Shown here: positions 56,769 through 64,000 of the stretch, one piece after another
Position numbering within the stretch: the stretch's first letter is position 1
Layout of the letters: every line of letters begins with the position of its first letter
Assembly: GCA_011089965.1 (NCBI GenBank)
Contig: JAANAU010000004.1
Coordinates: 1-64,000 of the forward strand
From: Magnetococcales bacterium
GTDB lineage: Bacteria; Pseudomonadota; Magnetococcia; Magnetococcales; Magnetaquicoccaceae
DNA: 64,000 nt
Reading direction: 5' to 3'
Notes under the pieces: generated by a model
The model's database searches: none
Told to the model about the DNA's origin: nothing
The model's input: only the letters and a program-made list of their open reading frames with translations
Translations under genes and position numbers: made by a program

Positions 56769-56990
56769 TCAGGCTGCTTCCCGCCTGGTCATCTCATTGA
56801 TGTTGAAATACATATCCGTCAAGATCTTGCGACACTCCTCTGATTCCACATAAACGTCGATGGCCTGAATCGACCCTCCTACATCATACGACTCCTCCAG
56901 ATAGATTTTCGCATTCAACCCCGAGGCCACATCCAGCAAGCACCCCAACCCCTCACTGTTGATCTGACCAAGAAACACTTTCCCTTCCAT
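56769..56990 (-). CDS. Small hypothetical protein (73 aa)
   Basis: 73 aa, no family recognised. Acidic, with VFLGQINSEGLGCLLDVAS and a helix CRKILTDMYFNINEM near the C-terminus. The ATG at 56990 follows GGGGGAA at a good spacing; a longer frame exists upstream but has no such support. It may form an operon with the 181-aa gene downstream. Confidence 0.65.
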   Translation of the reverse strand: MEGKVFLGQINSEGLGCLLDVASGLNAKIYLEESYDVGGSIQAIDVYVESEECRKILTDMYFNINEMTRREAA

Positions 56991-57128
56991 AATGATTCCC
57001 CCTTCTCGGTTTACCGGTTGATTTCCCCAAGCGCATGTTTTCGATCCAGACGTGCATGGATCACACAGCCAAAATCCCTGGCGCATCCTCTCATCACCGT
57101 CATACCACCCCCATTCTAGGCAACACAA

Positions 57129-57551
57129 TAAACGAAATCTGCTGCGCTGGCAAACGATTTTATTAGAAAATAATAATAATCTAATTCGATTTTATTCCAT
57201 TTCTAAAAATTCTTAAAGTTTTTGCAATCCACAAAAACAAAATCTGATTCGACTAATCGCAGTAGTTTGCTTGACAAGTAATTACTTTAGATATTAAATT
57301 CTCAACAAATCAACAGGGCCGAACAGACGGCAAGAAGGCCGCAAGCGGTCAATTTCTGACGGCATTGACCTGAAGATAAAGCTGTTTTTCGCCTTAAACG
57401 CTGATCAGAGTGATCTGACCGCTGGACGCAACAGCACCGACACGCAGACACGACAAACAGATCATGATGCTCATGATGTTCATCAGACGGATCTTCAGCC
57501 ACTGCCAGCATCAACAAGGGCAATCAGAACAGTCGAAGATCAATGCTGTCT
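57129..57551. promoter_or_regulatory. AT-rich 420-bp gap with a promoter-like site and palindromes
   Basis: No convincing gene. On the plus strand TTGACA (57271-57276) and TTAAAT (57294-57299) are 17 nt apart, a sigma-70-like pair. AAGTAATTACTT (57276-57287) is a perfect 12-bp palindrome inside the spacer, placed like an operator. GGTCAAT (57347-57353) and ATTGACC (57364-57370) form a second inverted repeat downstream. The predicted transcript would run into the gap and antisense to the cheX-like gene; a small RNA is possible but unproven. Confidence 0.35.
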
Positions 57552-58031
57552 CTAATATCTCCGGTAGAACACTTCCACAAAGAACGGGCCTTCATCCGAG
57601 CGGAAATAGCATTTGGTGCTTTCCAGAGGTTTGGTGTAGCCGATTTGATGATCCCGGCCTACGACCACTTGAGGCGGGGTCAGATTGATCTGATCGTCGC
57701 AGATGCGGCTTTTGACTGCTCCGGCAATGATGTTGGCCAGCTCGCCGATGGCATCTTTGGCCGTGATGTTGAACGAGGGAATCTCCTCGCCGGAAAAGGC
57801 AGCGGCCAACGCCACGGCTGCATGAAACGGTGCCGAGACATGCAATCCACCCTCGATGATGCCATTGAAAGCAATGATGGCCGTGACATCTGCCTGCGGA
57901 GGCACATACGGTTGATCCGCCGATGTGGTCACGGATGGTCCGGCCTTGATGCCGATATCCGTGGTAAAAAAGGCGACCGAGGTTTCTTCAATGGCTTCCC
58001 GGATCACTTCGGCAAGATTTGCGACCTGCAT
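57552..58031 (-). CDS. CheX-like chemotaxis phosphatase
   Basis: 159 aa, the usual size for CheX. The central DVTAIIAFNGIIEGGLHVSA and the catalytic-type helix DAIGELANIIAGAVKSRI (E-x-x-N) match the CheC/CheX/FliY family, which dephosphorylates CheY-P. Start ATG at 58031 is right before the first helix (QVANLAEVIREAIEE). No other chemotaxis genes lie nearby. It is divergent from groES. Confidence 0.85.
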   Translation of the reverse strand: MQVANLAEVIREAIEETSVAFFTTDIGIKAGPSVTTSADQPYVPPQADVTAIIAFNGIIEGGLHVSAPFHAAVALAAAFSGEEIPSFNITAKDAIGELANIIAGAVKSRICDDQINLTPPQVVVGRDHQIGYTKPLESTKCYFRSDEGPFFVEVFYRRY

Positions 58032-58215
58032 GGTTTCAGACTCCCAAAGGGGTGACTCCAGTGGTCCAACGCCCGTCAACAATTAATGCGCGTTAATAAA
58101 AGACCACCACTTCGTGATTTTATCATCACAGATTTACATCTGACTTTCAATGTCTGATCGCGCAAAATTTGCCAACAACTCCCCTGCCTCATGAAAAAAA
58201 ACTGCTCCCGATCCC

Positions 58216-58244
58216 CTTGCGCGCCGGGAACATCGTGTCCATCT
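58216..58244 (+). promoter_or_regulatory. Possible heat-shock sigma-32-type promoter for groESL
   Basis: CTTGCGC (58216-58222) and GTCCATCT (58237-58244), spaced 14 nt, resemble the sigma-32 boxes CTTGAAA and CCCCATNT at an allowed spacing. The groES start is 54 nt downstream. No CIRCE repeat (TTAGCACTC inverted pair) was seen, which agrees with sigma-32-type control. By-eye match only. Confidence 0.4.
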
Positions 58245-58297
58245 GTTAGAACAACTTTCTGGAGCAGGCACTTAGCGATTGGGAGCAGCAACCAGCC

Positions 58298-58594
58298 ATG
58301 ACTATTGCATTTCAACCCATGCATGATCGAATCCTGGTCAAACGGATCGAACAGGAAGAAAAAACCGCAGGCGGGATCATCCTGCCCGACACTGCCAGGG
58401 AAAAACCGGTCCAGGGGGCGGTTCTGGCCGTGGGCAAGGGTGCCCATCAACCGGATGGCACACTGCGTCCTCTGGAAGTGCGGATCGGGGATCGCGTCCT
58501 GTTTGGCAAATACAGTGGAACCGAGGTCAAGATGAACGGCGAGGAGTATCTGATCTTGCGTGAATCCGATCTCATGGGTGTGATCGAAGAGTGA
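58298..58594 (+). CDS. groES: Co-chaperonin GroES
   Basis: 98 aa, normal length. [21 protein letters not shown] includes the typical start; the mobile loop ([13 protein letters not shown]) and [15 protein letters not shown] fit the family. It caps the GroEL cylinder encoded 42 nt downstream. A GGGAG lies upstream of the start at a slightly long spacing. Confidence 0.97.
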   Translation: MTIAFQPMHDRILVKRIEQEEKTAGGIILPDTAREKPVQGAVLAVGKGAHQPDGTLRPLEVRIGDRVLFGKYSGTEVKMNGEEYLILRESDLMGVIEE

Positions 58595-60271
<1,677 letters not shown>

Positions 60272-60300
60272 TCTGACCTGTCATCACATCCATAGCATCG

Positions 60301-60333
60301 CGAAACGGGCTTCTACAGCCCGTTTCGTTTTTT
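60301..60333 (+). terminator. Intrinsic terminator after groEL
   Basis: CGAAACGGGC (60301-60310) and GCCCGTTTCG (60318-60327) form a perfect 10-bp stem around a 7-nt loop, followed by six T. It lies 30 nt after the groEL stop. Confidence 0.93.
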
Positions 60334-60491
60334 CCATTCCGCGCATTCCAGATTGCAGGCCATTGATTTACAGGATGCAATCGTCTACAAATAGCAGGCA
60401 ATATCGGCGTCTGTGCGTATCGGATGCCACACATTCAACTACGCTACATGCCGTCGGTTTTTGTCTTTCACTCTGAATGGAGTACACCTGC

Positions 60492-61049
60492 ATGAACACC
60501 AAAATCGAAACGCTGGAATGGGTCATCTGGACAGGCTTTGCCGCGTTTGTCGGACTGATGGGCTGGATTTTCGGTCTGGCTGTGGCATTGGCCATGTGCC
60601 TGTCCATTCCTTTTGTCATTATGCTGAAAAATGACTTCATCCGTCGCCGTTTCACCTGGCAATCCGACTACAGCGTCGGGATCACGGTTTTGGATGAGGA
60701 TCACAAGAGACTGTTTGAATTGATCTTTGAAATGTACAAATCCATGCAGAAAGCCTACGGCAAAGAAGATGCCGCGCGCATTCTGACCGAGTTGCAGGAG
60801 TACACCATCACCCATTTTGACCGGGAAGAGGCCGTGATGCAAAAACATGGCTATCCGGAACTGGAAAGCCATCGCCGCGAGCATGAAGTGATGAAAGAAA
60901 AGGTGAACCACTTCAGTGCCGCCCTGGCTGCCAACAGCATGGAGGTGTCCAAGGATGTGGTACGTTTCCTTCAAAACTGGTTGATCAACCACATCAATAA
61001 AACCGACAAAGCCTATTCCGCCTTTTTGACGGCCAAGGGCGAACGCTGA
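60492..61049 (+). CDS. Membrane-anchored bacteriohemerythrin
   Basis: About 185 aa. Two membrane helices (about 12-30, 32-50; VIWTGFAAFVGLMGWIFG and the next) precede a full hemerythrin domain. Ligands: DEDH, HFDREE, SHRREH, and HINKTD, the standard seven-residue di-iron set. Start: ATG at 60492 follows GGAG at 9 nt; the frame is also open from 60477. It would bind O2 at the membrane, maybe to supply an oxidase or to sense oxygen. A soluble relative is at 20363. Confidence 0.9.
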   Translation: MNTKIETLEWVIWTGFAAFVGLMGWIFGLAVALAMCLSIPFVIMLKNDFIRRRFTWQSDYSVGITVLDEDHKRLFELIFEMYKSMQKAYGKEDAARILTELQEYTITHFDREEAVMQKHGYPELESHRREHEVMKEKVNHFSAALAANSMEVSKDVVRFLQNWLINHINKTDKAYSAFLTAKGER

Positions 61050-61080
61050 ACCTTCGACAGCAAGCATGAGGAGTGGCAGG

Positions 61081-62520
61081 ATGAAGATCACAAGGTCAAC
61101 CCGCCTGGGGGGCCATTGGAGCTGGTGGCTGGGTCTGACCATGCTCTGGCTGTACAGCTCCTCTGTGGCTTTCGCCCGATCATTACCCGATCTGACCGGA
61201 TTGGTGGAAGAGCTGAAACCGGTGGTGGTCAACATCCAAACAACCAAAAAAGGCCGGGCAGAGCATGGAACCATGCCCCGCAATCATCCATTCAAAAACA
61301 ATCCGTTCGAGGAGTTTTTCCAACCCTTCCTGGATCGTTTGCCCCAGGCTGAAAAACAGACCCGCAATCTGGGATCTGGCGTGATCATCGATGCAGATGG
61401 ATTCATCCTCACCAACCATCATGTCATCGATGGAGCCGACGAGATCAAGGTACGACTGACCGACGAACGGGAGTTCATTGCCAAGGTGATCGGCAGCGAC
61501 TCGAAAACCGATCTGGCCCTGATTCAGATCCCGGTCAAACAGAAATTGAACATCGCCAGGCTGGGTGATTCGGATGCCCTGAAGGTCGGAGCCTGGGTGG
61601 TGGCGATTGGCAATCCGTTCGGTCTGGAGGCCACGGTGACTGCCGGTATCATTTCGGCCAAAGGACGCTCCATCGGCAACGGTCCCTACGAGGATTTTCT
61701 GCAAACCGATGCTGCGATCAATCCCGGCAACTCCGGAGGACCGCTGTTTGATCTCGATGGCCATGTGATCGGCATCAACACGGCGATCTTTTCCCGTTCC
61801 GGTGGTTACATGGGCATTGGCTTCGCCATTCCCGTCAACATGGCCAAAGGGATTGTCGCCCAACTCAAAAGCAGCGGCCAGGTCAAGCGCGGATGGCTGG
61901 GGATTGGCATCCAGCTCGTCACCCCTGAATTGGCCACAGCCCTGGGTCTGGATGCGGCCAAAGGTGCCCTGATCAGTCAGGTGCACAAAAATGGACCAGC
62001 CGCTGATGCGGGCATCAAGCCCGGGGATGTCATCATCCAATTCAACGGCCAGGAGATCCACAAAATGCGCGGACTCCCGGCTCTGGTGGCCATGACCCCG
62101 GTGGGCAGCAAAGTGCCGGTGGTGATTCTGCGCGATGGCAAGGAGCGCACCTTGCAGGTGCGCATCGATGAGATGCCCCGTGATGAGGCGTCCCAGGCCT
62201 CGACACCCACAGCAGAGACTGCTTCCAAAACCGATCCTCTCGGCATCAAGGTGGCCTCCCTGAACGAAGAGCAACGCCGGAAAACACGTATGGGAGATGA
62301 CATCCGGGGAGTCGCCGTGGTTCAGGTTGATCCGGACAGCCCGGCAGGACGTTCCGGACTCAAAAATGGCGATGTGATCATGGACATCAACCGCAACCCG
62401 GTGGAAAACGTACGCGATTACGAACAGGTGATGGACAAGCTGGGCACTACCGGCAATCTGTTGTTACGGGTTGCTCGTGAACGCGGAGTGCTGTTCATTG
62501 CCATCAACCTGGAAAAATGA
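61081..62520 (+). CDS. DegP/HtrA-type periplasmic serine protease
   Basis: About 479 aa. An N-terminal signal (about 15-35) precedes the trypsin-like domain with the catalytic triad visible as TNHHVIDGADE (His), SDSKTDLALIQI (Asp) and INPGNSGGPLFD (Ser). Two PDZ domains follow, around 270-370 and 395-475. It degrades or chaperones misfolded envelope proteins, often under sigma-E or heat-shock control. ATG at 61081 follows AGGAGTGGCAGG. The gene before it (hemerythrin) is 31 nt away and may be co-transcribed. Confidence 0.93.
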   Translation: MKITRSTRLGGHWSWWLGLTMLWLYSSSVAFARSLPDLTGLVEELKPVVVNIQTTKKGRAEHGTMPRNHPFKNNPFEEFFQPFLDRLPQAEKQTRNLGSGVIIDADGFILTNHHVIDGADEIKVRLTDEREFIAKVIGSDSKTDLALIQIPVKQKLNIARLGDSDALKVGAWVVAIGNPFGLEATVTAGIISAKGRSIGNGPYEDFLQTDAAINPGNSGGPLFDLDGHVIGINTAIFSRSGGYMGIGFAIPVNMAKGIVAQLKSSGQVKRGWLGIGIQLVTPELATALGLDAAKGALISQVHKNGPAADAGIKPGDVIIQFNGQEIHKMRGLPALVAMTPVGSKVPVVILRDGKERTLQVRIDEMPRDEASQASTPTAETASKTDPLGIKVASLNEEQRRKTRMGDDIRGVAVVQVDPDSPAGRSGLKNGDVIMDINRNPVENVRDYEQVMDKLGTTGNLLLRVARERGVLFIAINLEK

Positions 62521-62650
62521 GGAACATCCAAGAGGTGAGCGACCATCGCTCTGCATAATGGCACAAAAGATGCAGAAAGGCTGGGGTCAGCGTGTCTGGC
62601 CTGCTCCCAGCCGCCTTCTACGACTCTAATGCCATGAGAGAGAGAGATTC

Positions 62651-62845
62651 ATGTCCAACACCATCCTGACCACACAGCTCCCTTTCGTCATGAAACCGAC
62701 ACCAGCCAGCCATGCGGCAGCGCATCCACCCATGGGCAGCCCTGCCACCCAGCGCACCGGAGGCGGACTGTTTGACCAGTTTCTGACCCAGGCTGAAAAA
62801 GAGTTTCTGGCCAACCAACTGCAACAGATCCATTGGTCCAGATAA
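62651..62845 (+). CDS. Small putative protein (64 aa)
   Basis: 64 aa, no family recognised. Purine-rich GAGAGAGAGA precedes the ATG at 62651, a plausible ribosome site. Low-complexity His/Pro/Ala start, then a helix-like LFDQFLTQAEKEFLANQLQQI. It sits alone between the DegP gene and a convergent gene. Could be a real small protein or a chance frame. Confidence 0.45.
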   Translation: MSNTILTTQLPFVMKPTPASHAAAHPPMGSPATQRTGGGLFDQFLTQAEKEFLANQLQQIHWSR

Positions 62846-62877
62846 CCAGAGGATCCTCTTGACCTGAATGGCATGGT

Positions 62878-62923
62878 TCCTCCCACAGCTGCATTGCTCT
62901 GCACAGGCACGGCTGCGGGAGGA
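62878..62923. terminator. Inverted repeat between convergent genes (possible bidirectional terminator)
   Basis: TCCTCCC-A-CAGC (62878-62889) and GCTG-C-GGGAGGA (62912-62923) pair over 11 of 12 positions, with one mismatch. It lies between the ends of a plus-strand small gene and a minus-strand gene, as a shared terminator would. There is no T-tract, so it would act as a weak or factor-assisted terminator. Confidence 0.5.
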
Positions 62924-62931
62924 GAGTCGGG

Positions 62932-63630
62932 TCAGGAGATCTGCACCACGATGTCATGCAACACGTCAGCGGCTTCGGCCATCTTGTCAGCGGTATTGGA
63001 GAGATGGCGATAAAGTTCACGCCGTTTGAAAATCTCCATGATATGGACCAGGGCTGCTGATTTGGCGTGGGGTTCGTCATTGTCCAGGGCGCGCATCTGC
63101 GCATCCACCATGAACAGATCAGAGATGGCACGACGATAAGCCTTCTCGGTGTTGCGCTCGGCCTTGCGCACTGCATCTGCGTCCTGGTCGGCCAGGGCCG
63201 GGGTTACACCCAGCTTCTGAAAACCACGCTTCAAGGCGTCCACACCCTCGCGCATCATCTGCACCATTTCACGGGTATGCTCGTCAGGCTGGAGACCCAA
63301 CCCCTCCATCTCGCGGATCGTGGTCTTGGCATAGTTGATGATCTGATCGATGGCTGTAATCGCGCGATAGATGTCTTCGCGATCCATCGGTGTGGCAAAG
63401 GCCTGATTCAAGACGTTCATATTGCGTATTTTGATCTCATCGCCCTTCTTCTCAAGCTCGCGGACCAACAGACCCTTGTCTGTGGATCCACTTTCCATGA
63501 ACTCGGCGAGCGCATCCATGGTCTGCGCACAAATATCGCACTGATCATTGATCATGCCATAGAAATCCGGCACGCGCGGAAAGACGTTGTTGAGAATTCT
63601 GGAAGCGAACGAATTGGAACTGCCACTCAT
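62932..63630 (-). CDS. DUF47/PhoU-like phosphate-transport accessory protein
   Basis: About 232 aa, soluble and helical, of the DUF47 (TIGR00153-like) family related to PhoU. Motifs: FPRVPDFYGMINDQCDICAQ, RELEKKGDEIKIRNMNVLNQ, and a second-half helix with KRRELYRHLSNTADKMAEAAD. The start ATG at 63630 has a GGAG upstream; the frame stays open to 63825 without support. DUF47 genes are usual partners of PiT phosphate transporters, like the one immediately upstream here. Confidence 0.93.
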   Translation of the reverse strand: MSGSSNSFASRILNNVFPRVPDFYGMINDQCDICAQTMDALAEFMESGSTDKGLLVRELEKKGDEIKIRNMNVLNQAFATPMDREDIYRAITAIDQIINYAKTTIREMEGLGLQPDEHTREMVQMMREGVDALKRGFQKLGVTPALADQDADAVRKAERNTEKAYRRAISDLFMVDAQMRALDNDEPHAKSAALVHIMEIFKRRELYRHLSNTADKMAEAADVLHDIVVQIS

Positions 63631-63710
63631 GGTTGAATCTCCTTGTTGTTGCATAGGGGTCATTTTGACCCGATGAAATGGATGTGGATCGGACGAAGCT
63701 GCCTGCGGAA

Positions 63711-64000
63711 TCAAATCGCACCGCCGGTCAACAGTTTGACCAGATAGTAGGTCATGGCACCCACCACGCCAGAACTGGGAATCGTGATAACCCAAGTACT
63801 GACAATCTCTTTGGCTTTGGCCCAACGGACCGCCTTGGGACGCTCCGAGGCACCGATTCCCATGATGGCCGAGCTGACCACATGCGTGGTGGAGACCGGT
63901 GCGCCGAGCAGAGATGCGGAAAGGATCAGCGTGCCAGAGGTCAACTGGGTATCCAGGGCATGCAGGGGACGCACCTTGAAGATACCAAAACCCACAGTAC
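63711..64000 (-). CDS. PiT-family inorganic phosphate transporter (C-terminal part, cut by window)
   Basis: Only the last 96 or so codons lie in the window; the start is beyond the right edge. GAPVSTTHVVSSAIMGIG is the C-terminal PiT signature (PVSTTH), followed by the final membrane helix (SGVVGAMTYYLVKLL). It imports phosphate (or metal-phosphate complex) by ion symport. It precedes the DUF47 gene on the same strand, the common pair. Confidence 0.93.
   Translation of the reverse strand, partial: TVGFGIFKVRPLHALDTQLTSGTLILSASLLGAPVSTTHVVSSAIMGIGASERPKAVRWAKAKEIVSTWVITIPSSGVVGAMTYYLVKLLTGGAI

Noticed and set aside
57302-57523. A 73-codon minus-strand frame in the AT-rich gap
   Set aside because: No ribosome site, Cys/Ser/Leu-rich chance composition, and no resemblance to any protein family.
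58240-58297. CIRCE (HrcA) element at groESL
   Set aside because: Only a loose GCACTTAGC-like string is present; the paired inverted 9-mers are not.
61183-62274. A 363-codon minus-strand open frame
   Set aside because: Shadow of the DegP-type protease, whose catalytic triad is plain on the plus strand.

Overview
The window reads as a chromosomal segment of an autotrophic, microaerophilic proteobacterium. Reductive-TCA-type enzymes (2-oxoglutarate:ferredoxin oxidoreductase, succinyl-CoA synthetase, a fumarate-reductase-like pair, NADP isocitrate dehydrogenase, pyruvate:ferredoxin oxidoreductase), two bacteriohemerythrins and an enormous FecR/cadherin-type surface protein together recall the Magnetococcales (Magnetococcus-like bacteria). 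That placement is inference from gene content only. No magnetosome genes, rRNA or phage/IS elements were recognised.

Region 1 (1-20.1 kb, minus strand) is one open reading frame of about 6,580 codons that runs off the left edge. It has an N-terminal FecR-like domain, about 40 dystroglycan-type cadherin/putative-Ig repeats of about 100 aa, two copies of a distinct module of about 170 aa, five repeats of about 92 aa, a nidogen-like (NIDO) domain, and then near-identical 103-aa cadherin repeats. A small gene and a perfect hairpin precede it.

Region 2 (20.3-41.7 kb, minus strand) is central carbon metabolism: bacteriohemerythrin, icd, H+-pyrophosphatase, adk, sdhE-like, a pentapeptide-repeat gene, korAB, sucCD and frdAB-like genes. 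After a FkbM methyltransferase, an unknown gene and a degenerate EAL protein come the two genes of a split pyruvate:ferredoxin oxidoreductase. Together they would supply the ferredoxin-dependent carboxylations and the succinate/fumarate steps of a reductive TCA cycle.

Region 3 (41.8-46.3 kb, minus strand) is housekeeping: recR-ybaB-dnaX, SRP RNA, tRNA-Ser(GGA), a divergent TadA-like deaminase, a DUF2155-like protein and a thioredoxin-fold [2Fe-2S] ferredoxin.

Region 4 (46.5-56.1 kb, plus strand) is a 14-gene, mostly overlapping operon. It holds a MacB/FtsX-type ABC transporter, a Cys/His-rich polytopic membrane protein, a TlpA-like thioredoxin, a stand-alone CcoI-N-like metal-binding protein, HMA-like proteins, a CPC-type copper P1B-ATPase, a SafE/DsbD-type membrane protein, two NosL-like proteins and several small membrane proteins. 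I read it as an envelope copper-handling/delivery system and the best candidate here for an undescribed system.

Region 5 (56.1-64 kb) has two unknown genes, cheX-like, a 420-bp AT-rich gap with an operator-like palindrome, groESL with a clear terminator, a membrane-anchored hemerythrin, a DegP-type protease, a DUF47/PhoU-like protein and the 3' end of a PiT phosphate transporter cut by the right edge.
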